This document shows, one piece after another, positions 7,080 to 14,091 of a DNA stretch of 15,340 nt; position 1 is the stretch's first letter; each line of letters opens with the position of its first letter. The stretch spans positions 1 through 15,340 of the forward strand of contig CAJLTA010000034.1 in the NCBI GenBank assembly GCA_905209455.1, in the 5' to 3' direction. A program made the translations under genes and the position numbers. The notes beneath the pieces are model-generated. The model was not told where the DNA came from. It searched no databases and worked only from the letters and a program-made list of their open reading frames with translations. The DNA is from an uncultured Collinsella sp. (GTDB lineage: Bacteria; Actinomycetota; Coriobacteriia; Coriobacteriales; Coriobacteriaceae).

Positions 7080-7226
7080 TACTCATATTTGCTATTTTTT
7101 GGCCACGGCGCCCTAAGACGGGTGTGTTGGGGCTTTCCATAGGGGAGCGACGGGCTTAATCAGAGCGCGTGCGGCCCGTCCTGACCTGCGAAATCTGTAC
7201 TCGCGATGCGAATAACGCCCCTAACC

Positions 7227-7255
7227 TTAAACTTTAGCTTGAACTTAGCTATAAT
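7227..7255 (+). promoter_or_regulatory. Promoter of the structured leader and lipoprotein gene
   Basis: A perfect TATAAT at 7250-7255 is preceded by TTAAAC at 7227-7232 with the ideal 17-bp spacer, in a short AT-rich patch within GC-rich DNA. The -35 matches only half the consensus. Transcription would begin near 7262, about 325 nt before the lipoprotein start codon. Confidence 0.6.
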
Positions 7256-7261
7256 GCGCTA

Positions 7262-7586
7262 CGTTCCTGCCAGGCTGTGGTTGCGGACGGACGAAATGCC
7301 CGTCCTAGTCCAAGACAGACGCGGTCAAAGGGATCCACGTAAGCGACCGCGTGCGCGCGGCGCGATCATGGCGCGTCCTAGATGTAAGCCGCACCGTCCG
7401 TTCTACTTTCTTTGGGGCAATACCGCCTCGCGGGCGAGCGGGCCAGTCGTGAAGGTGGCTGCGGCCTCCCGAGCAAACACCCCGGTGCGCAAGTGTGGGG
7501 TCAAATACCAGGTCAGCTGGTGGGAACAACCTGATATTCCGTGCAACGCACGGATCGTATACGACACAGAAGGTAGGGTAGTGGAC
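7262..7586 (+). other. Long GC-rich structured leader, possible regulatory RNA
   Basis: Between the promoter and the lipoprotein gene lie about 325 nt that I do not read as coding, although the frame happens to stay open. Several stems are visible: ACGCGGTC with GACCGCGT (7319-7326 and 7345-7352), and TCCGTGC-AAC-GCACGGA (7537-7553). CGGACGG at 7284-7290 can pair either locally, six of its bases with CCGTCC at 7300-7305, or distally, all seven with CCGTCCG at 7394-7400. Such alternative pairing is what a cis-acting switch would show. I could not match it to tmRNA, 6S, SRP, RNase P, T-box or a riboswitch class that I know. It could be a 5' UTR, a separate small RNA, or both. Confidence 0.4.
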
Positions 7587-8612
7587 ATGGTGAGGGGCAG
7601 CTTGATGCACGCGGCTCGGTTAGGTGCTGGGACCGCAGCGGTCATCGCCGTTTTGGGCCTGAGCGGATGCGCGTTCAACCCGCTGTCTACGTTCACGACT
7701 CCCACGATCGACCAGATCGAGTACGAGACCGTCACGCCGGCGGTGTCGGACGATGCCCTGGTCACTCCCGGAACCCTGACGGTCGCCCTCCATACTTCCG
7801 ATGCGCCGCAGGCCATGCAGGGCGCCGACGGCGAGCTCACGGGGTATGCGGTTGACGCCGCCCGCGCCCTCGCAAGCCGCATGGGCCTTAAGGTCGCCTT
7901 CGTCGACGCGTCCTCGGCAGGTTCCGCGCTCGGCGACAAAAAGGCCGATATCTTTATCGGCGAGATTAACTCCACGGACGGGGACATTAGCTCGCTCGGC
8001 ACCTGCCTGTACGATGCCACTTCCGTGTTCGGTAAAACTAACGATGGTGGGTCGCTAAGCGTTTCCACCGATACCCTTAGCACGTCCACCCTGGGCGTTC
8101 AGATGTCCTCGGCCTCGCAGGAGGCGCTTGCTAAGCAGAACATTACCGCCAACCAAAAGACCTACTCCAACATCAACGAGTGCTTTGAGGCGCTCGAGTC
8201 CGGCGAGGTCGACTATGTGATCTGCGACTCCACGGCCGGCGGCTACCTTGCACGCCTGATGAGCGAGATCTCCTATGTCGGTGCGCTCGAGGCGCCCTCG
8301 ACGCTTGGTGTTGTGGGCCTCTCGTCCAATGACGAACTATGCCGTGCCGTGAGCGATGCCCTCGACGGTATTACGGCCGACGGCACGCTCGAGGCGGTCC
8401 ACTGCGTCTGGTATGGCACGATGCCCTACGACCTCACCACTAAGACGGTTTCGGGCGCTAACGTGCAGCCGGGCGACTCTGAGTCCAGTGAGACCACGTC
8501 CTCCGGCAGCGAGTCCTCCGATTCCAACAATGAGACCGCATCCTCCGAGGACAAATCGTCCAGCCAGGAAGGCGCCATCACCGACGACGACATTAACAAA
8601 CTCAATAGCTAG
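7587..8612 (+). CDS. Solute-binding lipoprotein (bacterial extracellular SBP family 3-like)
   Basis: The 341-residue protein begins with a lipoprotein signal: basic start, hydrophobic stretch and lipobox LSGC with the lipidated residue at Cys28. Residues about 60-285 resemble the periplasmic-binding-protein fold of amino-acid ABC transporters. They include a first strand TLTVALHTSD, a GYAVDAARALASRMG helix and a GEVDYVICDSTAGGYL segment. The C-terminal 50 residues are Ser/Glu/Asp-rich and look disordered. The gene stands alone with no ABC permease or ATPase nearby, so it may feed a distant transporter or act as a sensor. The ATG at 7587 has AAGGTAGGG 8 nt upstream; a second ATG at 7605 with AGGGG is equally possible and would still include the whole signal. 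Upstream in-frame codons to 7206 do not look like protein. The ligand is unknown. Confidence 0.85.
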   Translation: MVRGSLMHAARLGAGTAAVIAVLGLSGCAFNPLSTFTTPTIDQIEYETVTPAVSDDALVTPGTLTVALHTSDAPQAMQGADGELTGYAVDAARALASRMGLKVAFVDASSAGSALGDKKADIFIGEINSTDGDISSLGTCLYDATSVFGKTNDGGSLSVSTDTLSTSTLGVQMSSASQEALAKQNITANQKTYSNINECFEALESGEVDYVICDSTAGGYLARLMSEISYVGALEAPSTLGVVGLSSNDELCRAVSDALDGITADGTLEAVHCVWYGTMPYDLTTKTVSGANVQPGDSESSETTSSGSESSDSNNETASSEDKSSSQEGAITDDDINKLNS

Positions 8613-8678
8613 TTATTGCTAGGGGTGGTGTCTCCTATACGTTGGAAAGGACACCTCTTCACGGTTTCAACACGCACT

Positions 8679-8712
8679 GCCGGGTTTCCCCAATAGGGGA
8701 GCCCGGCTTTTT
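8679..8712 (+). terminator. Intrinsic terminator of the lipoprotein transcript
   Basis: GCCGGG pairs with CCCGGC, and inner CCCC pairs with GGGG around an AATA loop, directly followed by five T. It lies 67 nt after the lipoprotein stop codon. A weaker stem, GGTGTC/GACACC (8627-8655), precedes it. Confidence 0.88.
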
Positions 8713-8763
8713 CATCCCTATAAAACCAGCAGGTCAAAGCCAATTTTCGAGACCAAATACAAA

Positions 8764-8808
8764 TCTGTGGGCTCCCTCCTATAGCGCACTTTGCCACAGA
8801 AAAGTGCG
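8764..8808 (+). other. Two mutually exclusive stems upstream of hpf
   Basis: Stem A is CGCACTTT (8785-8792) with AAAGTGCG (8801-8808) around an 8-nt loop. Stem B is TCTGTGG (8764-8770) with CCACAGA (8794-8800), and the second strand of B lies in the loop of A. Both are perfect. As a pseudoknot there would be no nucleotide left to bridge one stem, so they more likely alternate. The whole gap 8613-8929 otherwise holds the lipoprotein terminator and no gene; I see no convincing hpf promoter in it. Confidence 0.45.
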
Positions 8809-8929
8809 AGACTTCGGTATGCGGTATCAAGCAATCGTTATTCGGGTCTTTGGGAATCCGCGTGATTAAATGCACGGCAATGGGTACATAGCCAGTACAG
8901 TAAGTCCCCGAGGCAGATTGGAGCCACGT

Positions 8930-9514
8930 ATGGATATCAAGGTTTCTGGACGCAAGACGACGGTAACCGATGCTCTGCGTGCGCATGTGGATGAGAAGAT
9001 CGGCGAGGCGCTCAAGGTTTTCGATATCGAGCCCATGACGGTCGACGTTGTACTTCGCTATGAGAAGAACCCCTCGAACCCCAACCCGGCAATCGTCGAG
9101 GTTACGGTTCGTGTCCGCGGTTCGGTGATTCGCGTTGCCGAGCACGGTGCAGATATGTACGCCGCCATCGACCTCTCCGCCGATAAGGTCACCCGCCAGC
9201 TGCGCAAGTTCAAGACCAAGGTCGTGGACAACCGCCAGGGCGGTGCCAGCGCAGCGGATGTCGCGCCGGTCGAGCGTGTCGAGGATCTGGCCGACTTGCT
9301 GCTGCCCGAGGAGGACGACGACCTGCTCGTCCGCGAGAAGGTCATCGATGTCACCCCGATGACTGAGGAGCAGGCGCTGGTGCAGACCGATCTGCTCGGC
9401 CACGACTTCTACGTGTTCGAGAACGCGACGACTGGCCTCATCAATGTGGTGTATCACCGTAAGAATGGTGGATATGGCATCATCAAGCCCCGCATCGAAA
9501 CACTTGACGAGTAA
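8930..9514 (+). CDS. hpf: Long-form ribosome hibernation promoting factor
   Basis: Long HPF binds the small ribosomal subunit in the decoding region and dimerises 70S ribosomes into inactive 100S particles during slow growth or stress. The 194-residue protein begins with MDIKVSGRKTTVTDALRAHV, the usual start of the S30AE fold (about 1-100). A linker rich in Glu and Asp follows, then the C-terminal dimerisation domain (about 133-190), recognised by LGHDFYVFENATTGLINVVY and GGYGIIKP. Length is typical for the long form of Gram-positive bacteria. The ATG at 8930 is preceded by GGAG at 6 nt and places the first beta strand at the N-terminus; an upstream in-frame ATG at 8870 would add 20 residues with no family match. 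A strong terminator follows. Confidence 0.95.
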   Translation: MDIKVSGRKTTVTDALRAHVDEKIGEALKVFDIEPMTVDVVLRYEKNPSNPNPAIVEVTVRVRGSVIRVAEHGADMYAAIDLSADKVTRQLRKFKTKVVDNRQGGASAADVAPVERVEDLADLLLPEEDDDLLVREKVIDVTPMTEEQALVQTDLLGHDFYVFENATTGLINVVYHRKNGGYGIIKPRIETLDE

Positions 9515-9518
9515 AATA

Positions 9519-9540
9519 CGTTAACTTGCATGAGTTAACG
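9519..9540. repeat. 8-bp inverted repeat just after hpf
   Basis: CGTTAACT and AGTTAACG flank a 6-nt TGCATG spacer, giving a 22-bp near-palindrome 5 bp after the hpf stop and 3 bp before the terminator stem. As RNA it would form a second hairpin stacked before the terminator; as DNA it resembles an operator. No T-tract follows it directly. Confidence 0.5.
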
Positions 9541-9543
9541 GCT

Positions 9544-9575
9544 GGCGGCCATCCCATGCGGGTGGCCGCCTTTTT
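9544..9575 (+). terminator. Intrinsic terminator between hpf and the DegV gene
   Basis: GGCGGCCA pairs with TGGCCGCC, and inner CCC pairs with GGG around an ATGC loop, followed by five T. The hairpin is strong and textbook-like. It ends only 18 nt before the next start codon, so that gene must be read through it or use a promoter buried in the hpf 3' region. Confidence 0.88.
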
Positions 9576-9593
9576 ACGTAAGGAGTCGCTTTG

Positions 9594-10547
9594 ATGGACA
9601 AGGCTGCATCTACCGGCCATTCTGACCGCTGCCGCATCGTCGTCGATACCTGCTGCGACTTTAGCCCCGAGGTCGCCGCGAACCTCGATGTCGATATCTT
9701 GGGCTTCCCCTTTATCATCGATGGCGAGGAGCGCACGGACGATATCTGGTCGAGCATGAGCCCTAAGGAGTTCTACGACCGCATGCGCGCCGGTGCCCGC
9801 GTGTCCACCTCGGCTGTGTCGCTCGGTCGCTATATCGAGTTCTTTACCGAGTGCGCCAAAGAGGGCACACCCACGGTCTACCTGTGCTTTACCTCGGCGC
9901 TGTCGTCGAGCTACAACTCCGCGTGCCAGGCGGCAGATGCCGTGCGCGCCGAGTATCCCAACTTCGAGCTCTACGTGGTCGACAACGCTCTGCCCTGCGC
10001 GACCGGCGCGCTCTTGGCGCTCGAGGCCGTGCGCCAGCGTTCGGCGGGACTGACCGCCAAGCAGCTGGTCGATTGGGCAAACGAGGCAAAGACCTACGTC
10101 CACGGCTACTTTACGCTCGAGAGCTTCGACGCGCTGGCTGCCGGCGGCCGCATTCCGCCCGCGGCGGCGCAGCTCACGGCAAAGCTCGATGTCAAGCCCG
10201 AGCTCTCCTACGACCTGGCCGGCTCGCTGTCGCTGATCGGCGTCAACCGCGGCCGCAAGAAGGCGCTCAAGTCCATCCTCAAGTCGTTCCGCGAGAACTA
10301 CGTGCCCGATCGCACCATGCCCATCGCCATCATGACGGCCGATGCCGAGAAGGACGGCGACTGGCTCGAGGCCGCCATCCGCAAGGAGGAGGGCTGCGCC
10401 GACGTCACGATCATTCGCGGCTCCGTGGGCCCCACCATCGGTTCGCACGTGGGCCCCGGCATGGTGGCCTGCGCGTTTTGGGGTAAGAACCGCGCCGAGA
10501 AAGCCTCGCTTTCCGACCGCATCGCGCGCCGTGTGCGCGGCCAGTAG
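9594..10547 (+). CDS. DegV-family fatty-acid-binding protein
   Basis: DegV/FakB proteins bind a fatty acid and, where characterised, present it to the kinase FakA for phosphorylation and entry into phospholipid synthesis. The 317-residue protein shows family signatures in order: RIVVDTCCDFSPE near the N-terminus (14-26), the STSAVS motif corresponding to TSQPS (71-76), TSALSSSYNSA (100-110), the LAAGGRI motif (181-187) and the C-terminal IGSHVGPG (292-299). The ATG at 9594 has AAGGAG 8 nt upstream; a TTG directly before it is too close. The terminator of hpf lies in the short gap. No fakA-like DAK-domain gene is visible here. The bound lipid is unknown; the conserved motifs make the family assignment safe but not the substrate. 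Confidence 0.93.
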   Translation: MDKAASTGHSDRCRIVVDTCCDFSPEVAANLDVDILGFPFIIDGEERTDDIWSSMSPKEFYDRMRAGARVSTSAVSLGRYIEFFTECAKEGTPTVYLCFTSALSSSYNSACQAADAVRAEYPNFELYVVDNALPCATGALLALEAVRQRSAGLTAKQLVDWANEAKTYVHGYFTLESFDALAAGGRIPPAAAQLTAKLDVKPELSYDLAGSLSLIGVNRGRKKALKSILKSFRENYVPDRTMPIAIMTADAEKDGDWLEAAIRKEEGCADVTIIRGSVGPTIGSHVGPGMVACAFWGKNRAEKASLSDRIARRVRGQ

Positions 10548-10645
10548 GCAAGTGCTGCGGCCGTAATCGATCTCAACTCACTGCCCAAACGCTGGCACAG
10601 AGTATTCAACCTGGTAACAACACCCAACCCAAAAGGAAAGGTTTC

Positions 10646-11725
10646 ATGGCAAACAAGCTCTCTGTCGCATTCATTGGCACCGGAATCATGGGTGCCCCCA
10701 TCGCCGGTCACATTCTGGACGCCGGCTACCCCGTCACGGTTAACAACCGCACCAAGTCCAAGGCCGCGGCGCTCATCGAGCGCGGTGCTGCCTGGGCTGA
10801 TACGCCGGCCGATGCCGTGGCTAACGCCGATGTCGTCTTTACCATGGTGGGCTATCCCTCCGAGGTCGAGGAGCTCTATCTGGCGGGCGACGGCCTACTC
10901 GCGTGCACCAAGCCGGGCGCGGTCTTGATTGACCTCACCACGAGCTCGCCCGAGCTCGCCCGTGACATTGCCGAGGCCGCCCAGGTTTCTGGTCGCATGG
11001 CGTTTGACTGCCCCGTCACCGGCGGCGAGTCGGGCGCTATCGCCGGTACGCTCACGGCTATCGTGGGCGCTACCGAGAACGACATCGCGCCGGTCCGCGA
11101 CATCCTTGCCACCTTTGCGGCCAACATCTGCTGCTTCGACGGCGCCGGCAAGGGCCAGGCTGCCAAGCTCGCCAATCAGGTGTCGCTGGGCGCCTGCATG
11201 GTCGGCATGGCAGACGCCATGGCATTTGCCGAGCTGAGCGGCCTTGACCTGGAGAAGACCCGCCAGATGATCCTGGGCGGTACCGGCAAGTCCGGCGCCA
11301 TGGAGAGCCTGGCTCCCAAGGCGCTCGACGGCGACTACAAGCCCGGCTTTATGGTCGAGCACTTCATTAAGGACCTGCGTCTGGCGCTCGCCTACGCCGA
11401 TGACCGCGAGCTCGCGCTGCCCGGCGCCGATGTGGCCTTTACGCTCTACGACATGCTCGACGCCATCGGTGGCGCCAAGCTGGGTACCCAGGCCATCACG
11501 GTCCTCTACAAGGAGGAGGCCGACGCCATCGCCGCCGGTCTGGACTGGTCGCAGTATCGTCCCGAAGAGCACGGTGCTCACGAGGACGGCTGCGGTTGCG
11601 GCGAGCACGGCGACGACCATGAGTGCGGTTGCGGCCACCATCACGGCGAGGACCACGAGTGCTGCGGCGGCCACGGCCATGATGACGGCCACGAGTGCTG
11701 CTGCGGCCACCATCACGGGGAGTAG
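10646..11725 (+). CDS. Beta-hydroxyacid dehydrogenase with His/Cys-rich C-terminal tail
   Basis: Residues 1-300 form a 3-hydroxyisobutyrate/6-phosphogluconate-dehydrogenase-type enzyme. The Rossmann motif GTGIMG is at 11-16, followed by an NNRT end of the second strand (33-36), which by analogy with glyoxylate/succinic semialdehyde reductases suggests NADP(H). The substrate motif DCPVTGG (121-127) and the catalytic Lys174 in GKGQAAKLANQ are present. After residue 305 a tail of about 50 residues carries 14 His and 9 Cys, arranged in loose repeats of DHEC, CGHHHGE type; it is likely metal binding. The enzyme core is of normal length, so the tail is an addition. The ATG at 10646 follows AAGGAAAGG. 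The next gene starts 5 bp after the stop. The substrate cannot be read from sequence; glyoxylate, succinic semialdehyde, hydroxyisobutyrate or tartronate semialdehyde are all possible. Confidence 0.9.
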   Translation: MANKLSVAFIGTGIMGAPIAGHILDAGYPVTVNNRTKSKAAALIERGAAWADTPADAVANADVVFTMVGYPSEVEELYLAGDGLLACTKPGAVLIDLTTSSPELARDIAEAAQVSGRMAFDCPVTGGESGAIAGTLTAIVGATENDIAPVRDILATFAANICCFDGAGKGQAAKLANQVSLGACMVGMADAMAFAELSGLDLEKTRQMILGGTGKSGAMESLAPKALDGDYKPGFMVEHFIKDLRLALAYADDRELALPGADVAFTLYDMLDAIGGAKLGTQAITVLYKEEADAIAAGLDWSQYRPEEHGAHEDGCGCGEHGDDHECGCGHHHGEDHECCGGHGHDDGHECCCGHHHGE

Positions 11726-11730
11726 CGCCC

Positions 11731-12159
11731 ATGAGCTGGACGTTCGTGGTGCTCGCGTTGGTGCTCTTTATCTTTGCGATCTACATTGGCTTTTTGTGCG
11801 GCCAGTGGGCCTGCGAAAAGCGTGTGATCACCAAGCGCGACTACTGGATTGCCAATTTTGCAGGTGCGGCAGCGGTTGTCCTACTGACCTGGGTGTTTTC
11901 GCTGTTCCCGCTGGTGCAGTTTGCGCCGATCGGCTGGCTCGGCGGCTTTATCGCCGGCCTTAAGATGAGCTTTGGCGAGTCCGTCGGTCCATGGCGCAAG
12001 CACGACGAGGTCTTTAACGTAAACAAGGCTCACCGCGCCGCCGCCGACGCGGGCGACGCCGAGGAGCGTCGCCGTGCGCGTCACAATGGTGCAGCCGACC
12101 GACAGCTCATCTCGGTCACCGATGACAGCAAGGGTGCTGGCAAGCACGCTAAGAAATAG
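11731..12159 (+). CDS. Small membrane protein of unknown function
   Basis: I do not recognise this 142-residue protein. It has a hydrophobic N-terminal helix (about 4-23), a short basic loop, a second hydrophobic helix (about 38-57) and a further weakly hydrophobic Gly-rich stretch (about 63-75). The last 65 residues are charged, Ala/Arg/Asp-rich and probably cytoplasmic. The ATG at 11731 is chosen because GGGGAG, part of the end of the preceding gene, lies 8 nt upstream; an earlier in-frame codon at 11695 is inside that gene. Gaps of 5 bp before and 15 bp after place it in the middle of an operon between the dehydrogenase and the HEAT-like protein. Confidence 0.82.
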   Translation: MSWTFVVLALVLFIFAIYIGFLCGQWACEKRVITKRDYWIANFAGAAAVVLLTWVFSLFPLVQFAPIGWLGGFIAGLKMSFGESVGPWRKHDEVFNVNKAHRAAADAGDAEERRRARHNGAADRQLISVTDDSKGAGKHAKK

Positions 12160-12174
12160 TAAGAAGAGGTAACT

Positions 12175-12873
12175 ATGGCAGAAAACAAGGAAGAACAGCT
12201 CACCAACGAGGAGCTGGCACAGCTTCAGCTGGCAGAGGAGAACGAGAACGCCGTCGACCGTCTGGTCAAGGAGCTCGGCTGCCCCACGCGCCGCATCCGC
12301 CAGTTTGCCGCCCGCGTGCTGCATCTGCTGGCCGAGCGCGACCCGCAGCGCGTCGTGCCCTGCGTGCCCGCGCTGATCGAGGCGCTCGACCGCCCCGAGG
12401 CGCAGACCCGTTGGGAAGCCCTCGATGCTCTGGCGGCGCTCGCTACCACCTGCCCCGAGCAGCTGGGCGATGCCTTTGAGGGTGCCGAGACCGCGCTGTT
12501 CGACGAGATTTCGTCCACGCTGCGCTACGCCGCCTTCCACCTGCTGTGCGTGTGGGGAGCTACGGGCGTCGAGCGTTCGCGCGAGGCTTGGCCGATTCTG
12601 GATGAGGCCATCCAGTGCTACCACGGCGACCTTGAGTATCGCGATATGCTCGGTTGCCTGTACGAGTTTGGCCAGGGCGAGATCGATGCCGAGGTTGCCG
12701 AGAAGCTCGCGCTGCGCCTTAAGTTCGACGCCGAGAACGGCAAGGGCAGCTATCTCAAGGCCCGTTCGAGCGAGATTTGCGAAATGCTTGTTAAACGTTT
12801 TGGCCTGGATCTCTCCAAAAAGAAGAAGCGTGCTAGCGTTAAAAAATCTGACGACGCCGAAGACGAGGAGTAA
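12175..12873 (+). CDS. HEAT-repeat-like helical protein
   Basis: The 232-residue protein appears all-helical. Segments such as PTRRIRQFAARVLHLLAERDPQRVVP (about 37-62) and AQTRWEALDALAALATTCPEQL (about 76-97) have the Arg, Ala and Pro placement of HEAT/PBS-lyase-type repeats, and at least two repeats are visible. The N-terminus is acidic and the C-terminus carries a Lys-rich patch (205-209) followed by an acidic end. Such repeats make binding surfaces for proteins; no catalytic motif is present. The ATG at 12175 follows AAGAGG. Its own last codons supply the GAGGAG SD of the next gene, with 6 bp between stop and start, so the two are coupled. The partner is unknown. Confidence 0.82.
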   Translation: MAENKEEQLTNEELAQLQLAEENENAVDRLVKELGCPTRRIRQFAARVLHLLAERDPQRVVPCVPALIEALDRPEAQTRWEALDALAALATTCPEQLGDAFEGAETALFDEISSTLRYAAFHLLCVWGATGVERSREAWPILDEAIQCYHGDLEYRDMLGCLYEFGQGEIDAEVAEKLALRLKFDAENGKGSYLKARSSEICEMLVKRFGLDLSKKKKRASVKKSDDAEDEE

Positions 12874-12879
12874 CAGATT

Positions 12880-13965
12880 ATGGCGCACGATGTAGTCCTG
12901 ATCCCCGGTGACGGTATCGGTCCCGAGATTACGCAGGCCATGCGCCGCGTGGTCGAGGCCACCGGTGTCCAGATCAACTGGAACGTCCAGGAGGCCGGTG
13001 CCGGCGTCATGGACGAGTTTGGCACGCCACTGCCCCAGCACGTGCTCGATGCGGTCGCCGAGACCAAGGTTGCCATCAAGGGCCCCATCACCACGCCGGT
13101 CGGTACGGGTTTCCGCAGCGTCAACGTGGCCCTGCGCAAGCACTTCGACCTGTACGCCTGCGTGCGCCCCTGCCTGTCGCAGCCGGGCGACGGCTCGCGC
13201 TTCCGCGACGTCGATCTGGTTATCGTGCGCGAGAACACCGAGGACCTCTACGCTGGCATCGAGTTCGATGAGGGCGCTGCCGAGGTCGAGGAGCTCTCGC
13301 AGCTTGTCGAGCGTTCGGGCCAAAAGACCTTCGCCGCCGATTCCGCGATCTCGATCAAGCCGATCTCTATCGCCAAGAGTCGCCGCATTGTGGAGTATGC
13401 CTTTGAGTATGCCCGCCGCTGCGGCCGCAAAAAGGTGACGGCCGTGCACAAGGCCAACATCATGAAGGCGACCGACGGCCTGTTCCTGCGCGTGGCGCGC
13501 GAGGTGGCCGCCAACTATCCCGATATCGAGTTCAACGACAGGATCGTCGACGCCACCTGCATGGGTCTGGTCCAAAACCCCAATGACTTCGATGTCCTGG
13601 TGCTGCCCAACTTGTACGGCGATATCGTCAGCGACCTGTGCGCTGGCCTGGTGGGTGGCTTGGGTATGGCTCCGGGTTCCAACATCGGTGCCGATTGCGC
13701 CATCTTTGAGGCAACGCACGGCTCCGCGCCCGATATCGCGGGCCAGGATATCGCCAACCCCACGGCCGAGATTCTGTCTGCGGCTATGATGCTCGATCAT
13801 CTGGGCGAGAACGATGCGGCCAATCGTATCCGCGCTGCCGTGTCCGCCACGCTCGACGAGGGTAAGCAGGTTACCGGCGACGTACGTCGTGTCCAGACCG
13901 GCTCCGTCGAGGGTGCGGTGGGTACGCAAGCCTTCGCCGATGCCGTTATTGAGCACCTGGCCTAA
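12880..13965 (+). CDS. NAD-dependent isocitrate dehydrogenase (IDH3-type)
   Basis: The protein belongs to the isocitrate/isopropylmalate dehydrogenase family of metal-dependent beta-decarboxylating dehydrogenases. The 361-residue length matches mitochondrial IDH3 and related bacterial enzymes. Substrate residues are visible: Ser80 and Asn82 in the FRSVNVALRK segment (pointing to isocitrate rather than isopropylmalate), Arg86, Arg96, Arg117, Tyr124 and Lys191. Metal-binding Asp224, Asp248 and Asp252 are present. The cofactor loop HGSAPDIAG (280-288) has Asp285-Ile286, where NADP enzymes have Lys-Tyr, so NAD is expected. The likely reaction is isocitrate to 2-oxoglutarate, CO2 and NADH. Homoisocitrate or tartrate dehydrogenase remain alternatives. 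The ATG at 12880 has GAGGAG at 9 nt. It is the last gene of a four-gene operon. Confidence 0.88.
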   Translation: MAHDVVLIPGDGIGPEITQAMRRVVEATGVQINWNVQEAGAGVMDEFGTPLPQHVLDAVAETKVAIKGPITTPVGTGFRSVNVALRKHFDLYACVRPCLSQPGDGSRFRDVDLVIVRENTEDLYAGIEFDEGAAEVEELSQLVERSGQKTFAADSAISIKPISIAKSRRIVEYAFEYARRCGRKKVTAVHKANIMKATDGLFLRVAREVAANYPDIEFNDRIVDATCMGLVQNPNDFDVLVLPNLYGDIVSDLCAGLVGGLGMAPGSNIGADCAIFEATHGSAPDIAGQDIANPTAEILSAAMMLDHLGENDAANRIRAAVSATLDEGKQVTGDVRRVQTGSVEGAVGTQAFADAVIEHLA

Positions 13966-14024
13966 GACATGCAGACTGCAAATGCCTAAATAGTACTTAA
14001 GTGTTTGCGTATAACCTAAGAATC

Positions 14025-14055
14025 AATACGCCCGGCGCCTCGTCGGGCGTATTCT
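14025..14055 (+). terminator. Hairpin after the isocitrate dehydrogenase gene
   Basis: AATACGCCCG and CGGGCGTATT form a 10-bp perfect stem, extendable by a G-T and a C-G pair. The trailing sequence ATTCTAT is only weakly T-rich. The position, 60 bp after the stop, fits termination, but the hairpin also sits 37 bp before the next start codon and could be part of that leader. Confidence 0.55.
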
Positions 14056-14091
14056 ATGAGGGATTGTGTTCCCAATAAGGAGTAGCTGACT

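Larger units (their letters stand above)
6889..7105. repeat. 217-bp element bounded by 47-bp imperfect inverted repeats
   Basis: The left arm 6889-6935 and right arm 7059-7105 are inverted copies matching at 41 of 47 positions by my count. Both begin at the outer edge with TGGCCAAAA and share GCAAATATGAGTACTGT. Pairing ends sharply at both outer ends. The 123-bp centre is AT-richer than the surroundings and has no convincing ORF. The layout fits a MITE-like non-autonomous element or a long cruciform-forming regulatory repeat. I see no clear target-site duplication. This element occupies most of the gap between 6855 and 7226. The rest of that gap holds a hairpin with 7-bp arms GACGGGC/GCCCGTC (7149-7180) and nothing else I can assign. 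Confidence 0.75.

Noticed and set aside
7206..7586. N-terminal extension of the lipoprotein frame
   Set aside because: It would bury the lipoprotein signal 130 residues inside the protein, starts before the -10 box at 7250, and reads as Arg-rich unstructured sequence.
7262..7586. tmRNA, 6S RNA, SRP RNA, RNase P RNA or T-box in the leader
   Set aside because: None of the conserved sequence blocks of these RNAs that I can recall were found on either strand.
8764..8808. H-type pseudoknot
   Set aside because: The two complete stems leave no nucleotide to bridge the 7-bp stem, which is not sterically reasonable; alternating hairpins fit better.
8642..8869. 75-codon plus-strand frame in the hpf upstream gap
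   Set aside because: It runs across the intrinsic terminator, has no SD, and its product resembles nothing I know.
10895..11716. 273-codon minus-strand frame with a Val/Ala-rich N-terminus
   Set aside because: The apparent hydrophobic start is the antisense of the His/Cys tail of the dehydrogenase. No SD or family signature.
11881..13956. 691-codon open frame on the minus strand
   Set aside because: It runs antisense to four well-supported genes or gene parts, including the isocitrate dehydrogenase. Strong third-position GC bias keeps antisense frames open in such DNA. The translation shows no family motif.
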